This document shows positions 8,676 to 17,854 of a stretch of DNA of 64,000 bases, one piece after another. The first letter of the stretch is position 1; each line of letters begins with the position of its first letter. The notes under the pieces were generated by a model that saw only the letters and a list, made by a program, of their open reading frames with translations, was not told where the DNA came from and did no database searches. This stretch comes from JAFAGX01 sp035622175 (GTDB lineage: Bacteria > Acidobacteriota > Terriglobia > Terriglobales > Acidobacteriaceae). A program made the position numbers and the translations under genes. Where the stretch lies: the NCBI GenBank assembly GCA_035622175.1, contig DASPVV010000121.1, positions 19,706-83,705 of the forward strand, read 5' to 3'.

Positions 8676-9848
8676 ATGCTACGTTATTTCACAGCCGGCG
8701 AGTCCCACGGAGAGGCCCTAGTTGCCTTGCTTTGCGGCTTGCCCGCTGGGTTGAGGGTGGATCAGAGCTTTCTCGATCGCGAGCTCTGGCGCCGTCAACA
8801 GGGCTATGGCCGCGGTGGGCGGATGAAGATCGAGCGGGATACGGCACATCTGATCTCCGGCGTGCGCCACGGGATTACGATCGGTTCCCCCATTGCCGTC
8901 CTACTCGAGAACCGGGACTGGAAGAACTGGCAGGAGTCGCTACCCATTCACGAGGGCGATCCCGTGAAACACAAACCGGTGACCGCCCCACGTCCAGGCC
9001 ACGCCGACTTAGCCGGGGCCCTCAAATACAACTTCCCTGAGGCTCGCTACGTGCTCGAACGGGCCTCCGCCCGGGAGTCGGCCGCGCGGGTCGCCATTGG
9101 AGGCTTGGCCAAGCTGTTCTTGCGGGAGCTCGGGGTGAACGTTCTTAGCCATGTCATTGCCGTGGGAAATGCCTGCGTCCCGGCAGAAATAGCGTGGGAA
9201 CGGATTGCGGCTCTCTCGGATCGAACCGAAGTGACGCTCAATTGCGCCGAGTCAGAATCTGAGGCGGGGATGATCGAAGAGGTCAATCGGGCATTGCAAA
9301 CAGGGGATTCCGTAGGCGGAGTCTTTGAAGTGGTCGCCCACAACGTCCCTCCCGGGCTGGGCAGCTATGCGCAGTGGGATGAGCGCCTGGATGCACGGCT
9401 GGCGGGGGCGGTGATGTCGTTGCAGGCGGTGAAGGCGGTCGAGATCGGCGACGGCATCCGGGCGGCGGCTTCGCCCGGATCCACCGTGCATGACGAAATC
9501 GGTTACCAGAAGTCGGGCCCTGGTTCCGGATTCACGCGCAGTCGAAACCATGCCGGCGGGATTGAAGGTGGCGTTTCGAACGGACAGGAAATCCGGCTGC
9601 GAGGGTACCTGAAGCCAATCTCTACGCTGCGGCGTCCTTTGCAGTCCGTGGATTTTGCCACCCGGGATCCGGTGAAGGCAGCCTATGAGCGCTCCGATGT
9701 CTGCGTGGTGCCGGCTGCCGGGGTGGCCGGCGAAGCCATGGTGGCCTTGACCTTGGCAGGCTGCGCCTTAGATAAGTTTGGCGGCGATTCGATGGGAGAA
9801 ACCCTGCGCAACTTCCGGGGGTATCGCCAACAACTCGAAGACTACTGA
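8676..9848 (+). CDS. aroC: chorismate synthase
   Basis: The last enzyme of the shikimate pathway: it converts 5-enolpyruvylshikimate-3-phosphate to chorismate and needs reduced FMN. The 390 residues begin MLRYFTAGESHGEALVAL, with the family signatures GYGRGGRMKIE (about 44-54), ARPGHADL-like PRPGHADLAG, RASARESAARVA and the C-terminal SRNHAGGIEGG and FATRDPVKAAYERSDVC. Length is normal. A purine-rich AGGGGAAA precedes the ATG. It opens the plus-strand run aroC-def-fmt-rsmB, with def 23 bases downstream. Confidence 0.96.
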   Translation: MLRYFTAGESHGEALVALLCGLPAGLRVDQSFLDRELWRRQQGYGRGGRMKIERDTAHLISGVRHGITIGSPIAVLLENRDWKNWQESLPIHEGDPVKHKPVTAPRPGHADLAGALKYNFPEARYVLERASARESAARVAIGGLAKLFLRELGVNVLSHVIAVGNACVPAEIAWERIAALSDRTEVTLNCAESESEAGMIEEVNRALQTGDSVGGVFEVVAHNVPPGLGSYAQWDERLDARLAGAVMSLQAVKAVEIGDGIRAAASPGSTVHDEIGYQKSGPGSGFTRSRNHAGGIEGGVSNGQEIRLRGYLKPISTLRRPLQSVDFATRDPVKAAYERSDVCVVPAAGVAGEAMVALTLAGCALDKFGGDSMGETLRNFRGYRQQLEDY

Positions 9849-9871
9849 ACGGACCAATTTCGACCGACCCC

Positions 9872-10381
9872 ATGATCTATCCAATCGTAAAATTTGGTGA
9901 CCCTGTTTTGGAAAAGCCAGCCGAACCCGTTACGGTCTTCGACCAAGATCTCAAGAAACTGGTGGAAGACATGTTCGAATCCATGTATCAGGCGAGCGGG
10001 ATTGGCTTGGCGGCACCGCAGATCGGAATCTCCAAACGGCTGGCGGTGATTGATATCACCTTCCAAAAGGATGCCAGCGCGAAGCTGGTGCTGGTGAATC
10101 CGGAAATCATCCACAGCGAGGGCAAGCAGACGCAAACCGAGGGTTGTCTGAGTATTCCCGAATTTCGCGAGCCCGTCTCCCGCGCCCGTAAGGTGACGAT
10201 TCACGCCCAAGATGTGAGCGGACATTGGTTTGAGAAAAGCGGTGAAGAACTGTTGGCCCGTGTCTTCCTGCACGAGACCGACCACCTCAACGGAAAGCTC
10301 TACATCAGCCACATCAGTGCCCTGAAGCGCGATCTGATGAAGCGCAAAATCCGCAAACTGGTGAGAGCCGGGCAGTGGTAA
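9872..10381 (+). CDS. def: peptide deformylase
   Basis: Removes the N-formyl group from nascent proteins. The 169 residues carry all three motifs: GIGLAAPQ (about 42-49), EGCLSIPE with metal-ligand C92, and HETDHLNG with H134 and H138 as metal ligands and Glu as catalyst. It lies between aroC and fmt on the same strand; the fmt gene begins 49 bases later, giving the common def-fmt pairing that adds and removes the formyl group. Confidence 0.96.
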   Translation: MIYPIVKFGDPVLEKPAEPVTVFDQDLKKLVEDMFESMYQASGIGLAAPQIGISKRLAVIDITFQKDASAKLVLVNPEIIHSEGKQTQTEGCLSIPEFREPVSRARKVTIHAQDVSGHWFEKSGEELLARVFLHETDHLNGKLYISHISALKRDLMKRKIRKLVRAGQW

Positions 10382-10430
10382 ATGATGGACAGGAACTGGT
10401 GCGGGAAAGAACCACGGCCGTAATGACCTC

Positions 10431-11369
10431 ATGAGCCCGTCGCTCAATCTTGTGTTTGCCGGTACACCCCGGTTTGCCGTTCCGACCCTAGACAAGCTTC
10501 TCGAAGCCCAGTTCCCTGTTTCCCTGGTTGTGACCCAGCCGGACCGGCCGAGGGGCCGGGGGATGGAGCTGGCCGCATCACCCGTCAAGCAGAGGGCGCT
10601 CGAGCTTGGCTTGCCGATCACCCAGCCGGAAACGATTAAAGAGAACCAACAGTTCCGGGCCCAACTTGCAGCGATTCGGCCGGATGCCGTGGTCGTCGTC
10701 GGCTACGGCCGGATGATACCTCCGTGGATGATCGATCTGCCCCCCTTCGGCAACCTCAACCTGCATGCCTCCTTGTTGCCGAAATATCGTGGAGCCGCTC
10801 CCATTCAATGGGCCCTTTCGAGGGGCGAGAGCGTGACTGGAGTCACCACCATGCGCATCGACGCAGGCTTAGATAGCGGTGATATTTTGCTGCAGAAAGC
10901 CGTCGCGATTCTCCCCCAGGAAACGGCGGAATCGTTGGCTCCCCGCCTGGCCGCGATCGGAGCCGAGTTGATGATCGAGACTCTCGATGGGCTCATGGCC
11001 GGAACCATCCGTTCCCGCCCTCAAGATCCTGGCCAGGCCACTCTCGCACCAACTCTCAGGAAGGAAGACGGCCGGATCGATTTTGCGCGCAGCGCAGGAG
11101 AGATCCTGAACCGGCTGCGTGGCTTTCAGCCCTGGCCGGGCGCCTTCACCTGCTTTCGCGGCAAGAACCTGCATATTTGGGAGGCGAAGGCGATCGAGCA
11201 GCCCATTCCCCCGGGTGCACTTTGGAGCGAGGATGAAAGCTTGCGGGTCGGCTGCGGTGCCGACACCGCGCTCGAATTGCTCGTCGTCCAGCCCGAAGGG
11301 AGGAGGCGGATGTCGGCACGGGACTTCCTGCACGGCCATCGTGTGCGCAATGGCGAGCTCCTCGGCTAA
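10431..11369 (+). CDS. fmt: methionyl-tRNA formyltransferase
   Basis: Formylates initiator Met-tRNA using 10-formyltetrahydrofolate. The 312-residue protein begins with the Rossmann-like FAGTPRFAVPTLDKLLEAQF and contains the catalytic segment LNLHASLLPKYRGAAPIQWA (Asn, His) followed by TGVTTMRIDAGLDSGDIL. The smaller C-terminal tRNA-binding domain covers about 205-312. Length matches E. coli Fmt. It follows def and precedes rsmB by 84 bases, the usual translation-related cluster. Confidence 0.96.
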   Translation: MSPSLNLVFAGTPRFAVPTLDKLLEAQFPVSLVVTQPDRPRGRGMELAASPVKQRALELGLPITQPETIKENQQFRAQLAAIRPDAVVVVGYGRMIPPWMIDLPPFGNLNLHASLLPKYRGAAPIQWALSRGESVTGVTTMRIDAGLDSGDILLQKAVAILPQETAESLAPRLAAIGAELMIETLDGLMAGTIRSRPQDPGQATLAPTLRKEDGRIDFARSAGEILNRLRGFQPWPGAFTCFRGKNLHIWEAKAIEQPIPPGALWSEDESLRVGCGADTALELLVVQPEGRRRMSARDFLHGHRVRNGELLG

Positions 11370-11453
11370 GGTACGACCACAAACCGCCAGCCCCGGCAGG
11401 CGCGCCTGCGGGGACCTACGGCCTTCCATTGCGGCGCGGGGAGCCGACGACTG

Positions 11454-13334
11454 ATGCCCATCTCTCCCGCGCGAATCGCCGCCTTCGACATCCTGCTTCG
11501 GGTCAACCAGCAAGCTGCGTTTGCCGCAGAACTCCTCCACGCTGCCCGCTACCAACAACTCTCTTCGGCAGATCATCGCCTGGCCACGGAATTGGTCATG
11601 GGAGTTCTTCGCTGGCGTTCGCTGCTCGATCAAACGATTCAGCAACACTCGTCCTGGAAGCTGCACAAACTGGATCCGCAGGTGCTCACTTCCTTGCGCC
11701 TAGCTGCCTACCAACTCCTGTTCTTGGACCGAGTGCCGCAACCAGCCGCCATCGACGAGAGCGTGGAACTGGTGAAACGCGCGCGAAAGCGTTCTGCCGC
11801 AGCATTTGCCAATGCCTTGTTACGACGCTTGGCGGGTTCCAAGCGAAGAGCACCGCCTGCAACAGCGTTCGCAAGCGCCACCACAATTACGGAGTTGGCC
11901 AGGCTTTCCGCCCATCCCGAATGGCTGGTTGCGCGCTGGGTGAGCAACTTCGGTTGGGCAGCTGCGCGGCAAATGTGCAGTTACGATCAGCGCGTTCCCG
12001 AGACTTCGCTGGCCATCCGCGAGCTCGATTCACCGGACGCACTCGAGAACCGGGGCATTCAGGTCGGGCCCGGACTCCTCCTGACCGATTCCCGGCGAGT
12101 CATCGCAGGGGATCTCACAAAATTGCGCCGGGCAGAGCCCCCGTCGATCGTGATTCAGGATGAAGGATCCCAACTGGTTGCCCTTCTGGTGGGTAAAGGC
12201 CGCCAAATTCTTGACTGTTGCGCGGCACCGGGTGGAAAGGCACGGCTGCTCGCGGACCGCAATCCGCGCGGCCGGGTTCTGGCTGCCGAGCTCCATCCCC
12301 ATCGCGCTCGTTTGCTGCGCAAACTCGTTCCCGCACCCAACCTGCACGTGATCGTGGCCGATGCTCGTGCTCTGCCGGTTCAGGGGGGTTTTGACCGGGT
12401 GCTGGCCGACGTGGCCTGCTCCGGCACCGGTACCCTGGCTCGCAATCCCGAAATCAAGTGGCGCCTGCAGAGCGAGGATTTGTTCGATTTCCACCGCCGG
12501 CAGCTCGAGATACTGCGCTCGGTCCTGCCCCAGGTTGCGCCCGGAGGCCGACTTGTCTATTCGACCTGTTCCATGGAGAAGGAAGAGAATCAACAGGTGG
12601 TGGAAGCGGCGCTCGAAGGAGAAAAATCCTTCCGCGTGCTCGATTGCCGTGAGCTGCTCGATCAGCTTCGTAGCGAGGGCGAACTGGTGGGCAAGGACCT
12701 GGACTCGCTCACCCGCGGCCCCTACCTGCAAACAATCCCCGGGGTGCATCCCTGCGACGGCTTCTTCGCCGCCATCCTCGAAAAAGCCCCGCTACGGCCA
12801 CCTCCGGTCTTCCTCGATTCAGCGAAATCAGCTTTGGGAACCGGCTCCAGCCACTCACCATCCCGGACGCACCTCAAAACTTACGCTGGCGCCAACCATC
12901 ACTTTTGCTCCCGCAGCGGGATTCTGGGAAAGGATGACACTCGAACCTGGAGGCGGGCTAGCGGCTGGCAGGAGTCGATTGGGCGGAGAAGTGGCGGCGG
13001 AAGCAGCGGAAGCCAAGCTCATGCTGCCCACCTCGAGGCCAGCTTGCTTGAGGGCCGCGGTCGCTGCGCTCAGGGTCTGTCCCACCAGGTTCGGCATCAC
13101 AAACGCTTGCGGCAGAGGTGGCTGTGCCGTGAGCAGATTGATCTTGGGCGCTGCGATGCTGCTGGCGCTGGGCGAGGGATTCTGGGCAATCACTTCGTTC
13201 GGGGTGGCTCCTGGGACCGCCACTTCCGCCACCGCTCCTACATCCAAGCCGCGGCGCAGAATGTTGGTTTCTGCCGCCCGTTCGCTCTGCCCGAGCACAT
13301 CGGGAATCTGGACCCGTTGTGGGCCCAGGCTTAG
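11454..13334 (+). CDS. rsmB: 16S rRNA m5C967 methyltransferase RsmB, with an abnormal antisense tail
   Basis: Residues 1 to about 135 are the NusB-like RNA-binding domain (RIAAFDILLRVNQ, LATELVMGVLRW). The SAM-dependent methyltransferase domain follows, with CCAAPGGKARLLA, VLADVACSGTGTLARNPEIKW and the catalytic Cys C372 in VYSTCSMEKEEN. The recognisable enzyme ends near residue 443 (CDGFFAAILEK, about base 12786). The frame then stays open for another 183 arginine/glycine/serine-rich residues, 480 bases of which are antisense to the PASTA gene at 12855-13619. That tail does not look like a domain. Either the gene lost its normal stop, or a frameshift near 12790-12850 hides it. Confidence 0.92.
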   Translation: MPISPARIAAFDILLRVNQQAAFAAELLHAARYQQLSSADHRLATELVMGVLRWRSLLDQTIQQHSSWKLHKLDPQVLTSLRLAAYQLLFLDRVPQPAAIDESVELVKRARKRSAAAFANALLRRLAGSKRRAPPATAFASATTITELARLSAHPEWLVARWVSNFGWAAARQMCSYDQRVPETSLAIRELDSPDALENRGIQVGPGLLLTDSRRVIAGDLTKLRRAEPPSIVIQDEGSQLVALLVGKGRQILDCCAAPGGKARLLADRNPRGRVLAAELHPHRARLLRKLVPAPNLHVIVADARALPVQGGFDRVLADVACSGTGTLARNPEIKWRLQSEDLFDFHRRQLEILRSVLPQVAPGGRLVYSTCSMEKEENQQVVEAALEGEKSFRVLDCRELLDQLRSEGELVGKDLDSLTRGPYLQTIPGVHPCDGFFAAILEKAPLRPPPVFLDSAKSALGTGSSHSPSRTHLKTYAGANHHFCSRSGILGKDDTRTWRRASGWQESIGRRSGGGSSGSQAHAAHLEASLLEGRGRCAQGLSHQVRHHKRLRQRWLCREQIDLGRCDAAGAGRGILGNHFVRGGSWDRHFRHRSYIQAAAQNVGFCRPFALPEHIGNLDPLWAQA

Positions 13335-13619
13335 GGCGACTCGAATCTGCCAGCCGCTGCGGATCAGGGTGCCCGAGCCTGGTATCTGCGAAAGAATCCT
13401 GCCCTCCGCGACATTGGCGCTGTAGTACTGCCGCTCGATTTCGAAGCGAAAACCCGCCAACTCCGCCACCCTGCGTGCCTCTGCCGGTGTCTCGCCGACA
13501 AGATTGGGCACAGCCACTTCCCGACCGTGGATGGCAAAGCGCATGGCCGTGAGGGCCGAAACCAAGGCCACCACCAGCAGAACGAGAAAGAGCAAGACAA
13601 AGCGAAACAAGGCCTTCAT
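12855..13619 (-). CDS. membrane-anchored PASTA-domain protein without a kinase
   Basis: The protein has 254 residues. A membrane helix spans about residues 5-27 (FVLLFLVLLVVALVSAL), followed by three PASTA repeats outside the membrane: near 34-103 (VAVPNLVGETPAEARRVA), 104-172 (VQIPDVLGQSERAAET) and 178-252 (FVMPNLVGQTLSAATAAL). PASTA domains bind peptidoglycan fragments and usually sit on Ser/Thr kinases or penicillin-binding proteins; here neither is attached. It lies 168 bases downstream of the PBP1 gene on the same strand, so a role with that enzyme is likely but inferred. Its 3' end overlaps the antisense tail of rsmB. Confidence 0.85.
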   Translation of the reverse strand: MKALFRFVLLFLVLLVVALVSALTAMRFAIHGREVAVPNLVGETPAEARRVAELAGFRFEIERQYYSANVAEGRILSQIPGSGTLIRSGWQIRVALSLGPQRVQIPDVLGQSERAAETNILRRGLDVGAVAEVAVPGATPNEVIAQNPSPSASSIAAPKINLLTAQPPLPQAFVMPNLVGQTLSAATAALKQAGLEVGSMSLASAASAATSPPNRLLPAASPPPGSSVILSQNPAAGAKVMVGASVSFEVRPGW

Positions 13620-13786
13620 CTTCTAACTTCCCGGGTTGCGTCCTCCGCCGTGACTTGCCCGCAGGAACTGCCCGCGGACTGCAAGCTCGCCAACCCCAGC
13701 CGGAGAACGGGGTCGATGCCTGTCCGCATCGAAGCTCTTCGCTCGGCGGTGGGGCGGAGCGAGCCAGGATCCGGGACGGGAGCGAG

Positions 13787-16015
13787 CTAGTGAGTCTCCT
13801 CTTCCGCGGGAGCTGCGTCGGGAGTATCCAATTTTTGCGTGACCGAGCTCGGAGACACTTCCGGGACCGGCTGAAAATCTCCGGGGTCTCGTCCGGCCAG
13901 CGCCACCTTCATAAAATCAATCCAGATGGGGAGGGCTGCATGGGCTCCGGTCTCCTTTGGCCCCAGCGATTTCTTTTCATCGTAGCCAATCCAAACCCCT
14001 GCCGTCATGGTGGGCGAAAAGCCGATGAACCACGCGTCGGTAAAGTCATTCGTCGTACCCGTTTTCCCACCTAAGGGATACTTTAGGCTGGCAGCGGCGA
14101 CTCCCGTGCCATGGAGCACCACCTCGCGCAACATCGAAGTCATGATACGCGCCGTACGCTCCGCGATCACGTCTCGTACATCCGGAAAGTTCTCCTCGAG
14201 GACGCGGCCTTCGTAGTCGGTCACTTTGGTGATGTAGCGCGGGGTGACGCGGAAGCCATCATTGGGGAAAACGCTGAAGGCGGAGACCTGCTCGAACAAG
14301 GTGACCTCGGCTGCCCCCAAGGCTACTGGCAGGTACGCGGGTAGATTCGAAGTAATCCCGAAACGATGGGCATAGTCGATGACGGTCTTGATGCCAACGT
14401 TGCTGGCGACCTTCAGGGCGGGAATATTACGGGACTGGGCCAAGGCCCGGCGAAGGGTAATCGTCCCTTCGAACTTCTCATCGTAATTGTGGGGAACGTA
14501 GGGACCCGAGGGCGTTGGAAAAATCACGGGAGCGTCGAGGATGGTGTCGTCCGGTCGAGCACCCTGATCAATGGCAGCCGTGTACACGTACGGTTTAAAG
14601 GACGAGCCCACCTGGCGCAGAGCCTGGGTGGCACGGTTAAACTTGGATTCCTCAAAGTCCCGTCCCCCCACCATGGCCTTGACGCCTCCGCTGGCATTGT
14701 CAATCGCGATCAGGCCGCCTTGGGCTCCGGAATCTTGCTCCAGGCTCACGTGCGCTCTCCCCTCGCCCGGGAAAGACACAATCTTCACGTAGACGACATC
14801 GCCGGCTTTCAAAATATCTTCGAGCTTGTGCCCGGTCCATGCCGCATCGGCCGGGCTAAGGCTTGCTAGGTAACGACCGAATCTTACGGCCGCCGCGTGG
14901 GGCACGACGGAGGTCACCAAAGCGTGAACATAGCTGCCCGGCTCCGGTTCCTCGTCCCAGTCGGGATGTTCATAGGCGGTCAGGGACTGCCCCTCACTGA
15001 CCACATTTTCCAGATGACCTTTCCACCCGTGGCGACGCTCGTAGCCAGCCAAGCCATCGAGGACAGCGCGGTTTGCCGCCCGCTCAAGTTCCACATCGAG
15101 CGATGTGTAGACTCGAAGTCCGCCTTGGTGCACCTGATCCGCTCCGTAACGGTTTTCAAGATAGCGCCGTACCTCTTCGACGAAGTAGGGCGCGAGCGAG
15201 TTGGGATCGTGCTCGAGCTTCAGACCAAGCGGCCGGTTGCGGGCATCGCTGGCCTGCTTGGCTGTGATCTGCCCATCCTCCAGCATGGCGTTGATCACCA
15301 GATTGCGTCGCTTGAGAGAGCGATCGGGATGGAGGATCGGGGAATATTGTCCTGGTGCCTTCGGTAACCCTGCCAGAAGCGCTGCTTCCTCGAGGGCAAG
15401 TTGCTTGGCCGGTTTGCTGAAGTAATATTCCGATGCCGCTTCGAATCCGTAAACGCCATGCCCGAGAAAAATTTGGTTGGCGTACAGGGTAAAGATCTGT
15501 TCCTTGGTGAAGCGGCGCTCGATTTGGATGGCGAGCAAAGCCTCTTCGATTTTTCTCTGAAACGATCGGTCGGGAGAGAGAAACAGATTGCGTGCCAGCT
15601 GCATGGTCAGGGTGGATGCCCCCTGCACCCTGCCGCCGGATTCTATGTCGCGGTACGCAGCTCCGGCGATACGCCACACGTTGACGCCCCAATGGCGATA
15701 AAAGTCCTTGTCTTCGATTGAGATCAGGGCCTCCCGCAGCACGGCGGGAAAATCTTTGTAATTGGCAACCACGCGTCGCTGCAGGGCAAACGAACCGATC
15801 ACACGTCCCTGGTCATCGTAGAGTTCCGTGATTGAACTGGGGCGGTAGTTTTCGAGCTCATCCACTTGCGGCAGGTCTACCGAGTACACCAGAAACAATC
15901 CCGCAGAGGCACCGCATACGGCAGAAAACAAAACCAGCAACCCGAAGAGCACGCGGCCCATCATCTTCCCTCCGCCTGCTTCGACGGGCGGAAGATCTTG
16001 ATAAATCACGTTCAT
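13787..16015 (-). CDS. class A penicillin-binding protein (PBP1A family)
   Basis: A bifunctional peptidoglycan synthase of 742 residues, anchored by one helix near 20-45. The GT51 glycosyltransferase domain (about 60-240) has EDKDFYRHWG with the catalytic Glu and GASTLTMQLARNLFLS. The transpeptidase domain (about 400-690) has the nucleophile motif SSFK in QVGSSFKPYVY, SRN in AQSRNIPAL, and KTGTT. The C-terminus is acidic (PDAAPAEEETH). Length is typical. It is the central gene of a minus-strand group, between the S41-like protein upstream and the PASTA protein downstream. Confidence 0.93.
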   Translation of the reverse strand: MNVIYQDLPPVEAGGGKMMGRVLFGLLVLFSAVCGASAGLFLVYSVDLPQVDELENYRPSSITELYDDQGRVIGSFALQRRVVANYKDFPAVLREALISIEDKDFYRHWGVNVWRIAGAAYRDIESGGRVQGASTLTMQLARNLFLSPDRSFQRKIEEALLAIQIERRFTKEQIFTLYANQIFLGHGVYGFEAASEYYFSKPAKQLALEEAALLAGLPKAPGQYSPILHPDRSLKRRNLVINAMLEDGQITAKQASDARNRPLGLKLEHDPNSLAPYFVEEVRRYLENRYGADQVHQGGLRVYTSLDVELERAANRAVLDGLAGYERRHGWKGHLENVVSEGQSLTAYEHPDWDEEPEPGSYVHALVTSVVPHAAAVRFGRYLASLSPADAAWTGHKLEDILKAGDVVYVKIVSFPGEGRAHVSLEQDSGAQGGLIAIDNASGGVKAMVGGRDFEESKFNRATQALRQVGSSFKPYVYTAAIDQGARPDDTILDAPVIFPTPSGPYVPHNYDEKFEGTITLRRALAQSRNIPALKVASNVGIKTVIDYAHRFGITSNLPAYLPVALGAAEVTLFEQVSAFSVFPNDGFRVTPRYITKVTDYEGRVLEENFPDVRDVIAERTARIMTSMLREVVLHGTGVAAASLKYPLGGKTGTTNDFTDAWFIGFSPTMTAGVWIGYDEKKSLGPKETGAHAALPIWIDFMKVALAGRDPGDFQPVPEVSPSSVTQKLDTPDAAPAEEETH

Positions 16016-16127
16016 GGGGACGTGAAATTAGCATAGCAGGTCTCGCGGGGAAACTCGGGGTGAATTCAGACATCCCGCCTTAGCGGCACCCTACGCGACA
16101 GACCGCAGTCGTGGGTGGTCAAGCCGG

Positions 16128-17345
16128 TTAGCTGGGACGACTCTTTAGCAGTTCGATGGCCTTCTGCAACTGCAGGTCTTCGTCCTGACTCGGCGGCTTG
16201 CGGGTCTGATCGGGCGGAGCTGCGCTTTCATCCTCGTCCGGGAGAGGACCTTCCTCTTCTTCATCGGCTACCACCACATTGGGTGTAACCGCCGAATCTT
16301 GAAAGGCCTTGCCGCCGGGGCTGTAATACTTCGCCACCGAAAGAATCAAAGCCCCGCCAGCCGGTAATTCGATAACTTTCTGGACCGAACCCTCGCCAAA
16401 GGTTTTGTCTCCCACAACATCGCCGCGAGAGTTTTCCAGGATGGCCGCAGCCACAATCTCAGCTGGGCCCGCCGTTCCCTTATTTACCAGGACTACCACC
16501 GGCAGACTGGTGACGGCCTTGCTCGGATCGGCGTTGAAGGCCTCGCGGGGATACTTTTGTCCCTGCAGATAGGTAATCGTGCCGTGGTTGAGGAAAAGGT
16601 TGGCGGTGGCAATGCCTTCCGATTCGTCACCTTCGGCGCAGTTGCGCAAGTCTAGAATCAGCTTTTTCGCGCCCTCTTTCTGCAAAACCTTAATCTTGGC
16701 GGCTATCTCTTGCGACTTTCCCTTGCTAAAGGCATCGACTCGGATTTCAGCGATTTCATCGCCCATCATCTTTTCGCTGACCGGGGGGATGCGCACGATA
16801 TCGCGCGTGATGGTGACCTTTTCCGGCTCGGCACGGCCGGCTCGCACCACTGCGACGGTCACGTTTGAGCCCGGTTGACCAGCCAACTGGTTGCGCAGCT
16901 CCGCGAGTGACATCTCGCGAGTACTCTTCCCATCGATCGCCTCGAGAATCTCCGTATCTTGGATACCCGCCTTATCGGCCGGACCTCCGGGGATGACGGA
17001 AATGACAGCCGCATAACCAAACCGCTTGGAAATCGCCGCACCGATATCCGCCCTGGCCTCACCCTGATGGGACTGGTAATCCTTGTATTCAGCCGCAGTT
17101 AGATAGCTCGAATCCGCATCCAGTGATTCCAGCAATCCATGCAGCGCACCGTCGGTGACCATGGGGATGTTCGGGTCTTCGACATAATCGCTGCGTACGC
17201 GCGAAAGCACTTCGCTGTAGACCTGAAGTTGTCGATAGGCGCCCTCGTTGCTTGACGCCCGCACACCGTCCATACCCCCCGCGACCATGAACAAGAGCAC
17301 GGCCGCCGAAGGAAGAAGAATTGCAACCTTTAGTTTTGTGGACAT
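16128..17345 (-). CDS. S41 (CtpA/Prc-like) family protein lacking the catalytic Ser and Lys
   Basis: The 405 residues hold a signal or anchor helix (about 6-24), a PDZ domain (about 95-175, with SVIPGGPADKAGIQDTEILE) and the S41 core (about 185-350). Active CtpA/Prc enzymes read SASASE with the middle Ser as nucleophile and, 25 residues later, FGKG with the general-base Lys. This protein reads TAGPAE, with Gly at position 293 (codon 16467-16469), and FGEG, with Glu at 318 (codon 16392-16394). The fold-defining VVLVNKG and GDKTFGEGSVQ surroundings are intact and there is no frameshift, so it is a conserved-looking but probably inactive protease homologue. The tail is acidic and proline-rich. 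A role as scaffold, or as a PDZ adaptor for cell-wall enzymes, is inferred from the neighbouring PBP gene. Confidence 0.88.
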   Translation of the reverse strand: MSTKLKVAILLPSAAVLLFMVAGGMDGVRASSNEGAYRQLQVYSEVLSRVRSDYVEDPNIPMVTDGALHGLLESLDADSSYLTAAEYKDYQSHQGEARADIGAAISKRFGYAAVISVIPGGPADKAGIQDTEILEAIDGKSTREMSLAELRNQLAGQPGSNVTVAVVRAGRAEPEKVTITRDIVRIPPVSEKMMGDEIAEIRVDAFSKGKSQEIAAKIKVLQKEGAKKLILDLRNCAEGDESEGIATANLFLNHGTITYLQGQKYPREAFNADPSKAVTSLPVVVLVNKGTAGPAEIVAAAILENSRGDVVGDKTFGEGSVQKVIELPAGGALILSVAKYYSPGGKAFQDSAVTPNVVVADEEEEGPLPDEDESAAPPDQTRKPPSQDEDLQLQKAIELLKSRPS

Positions 17346-17390
17346 CGAGATGGTCTTCTTTAAAGAGAGAATGACTACCGAACTCTTCCT

Positions 17391-17396
17391 ATTATA
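17391..17396 (-). promoter_or_regulatory. candidate -10 box of the S41-like gene
   Basis: A perfect TATAAT on the minus strand (complement of 17391-17396) lies about 45 bases before the ATG at 17345. No convincing -35 was found at 16-18 bases. Confidence 0.35.
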
Positions 17397-17854
17397 CCTG
17401 TTGGATGCAGGTTCCTATCGCTAGGCTCAGCAAAATCCGCCAGTCGTCAGTAACCAGCGAGAAACGAGCCCGGGGGGCGCCACGACCCCAAAGCTTGGCA
17501 GCTAACCTCGGCAGAGCCGGAAGATACGCAGATTGCCCCTGAGCTGGCGACGTTGGCGAAGGAAACGAAGTGACCAAGCGATAGAGAATCCCCCCGCGCC
17601 GACCGAACCCGTTTTGAGCTGGTAGGTTCCCGCAAACCAAAGCTACCGCTCCTTTCCTTCGCTTTCTTTTCGTATCCCTGCGCCTTAATGCAACCGGCAT
17701 GTCGTTCTTACTACGAACTGTCGATCGGAGAGAATAGGTCGGGGGTCGGCCCGTCGGGTGTGCCTGATCGGGCAGCACCAAAAGCGGCAACGGGACAGCG
17801 GTGGCGCCGAGACCGAGGCGAGCCGGGGGCAGGAGGCGGTCTCGGACCCAACAA
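17397..17854. other. 458-base intergenic region
   Basis: It lies between the 3' end of the MscS-like gene and the start of the S41-like gene, both on the minus strand. No open frame has family motifs, and no tRNA or known riboswitch pattern was recognised. It presumably holds the end of the osmoprotection transcript and the promoter of the cell-wall group. Confidence 0.35.

Noticed and set aside
12361..13425. A 354-codon plus-strand frame overlapping rsmB and the PASTA gene
   Set aside because: It is an out-of-frame shadow of rsmB; the motifs lie in the rsmB frame.
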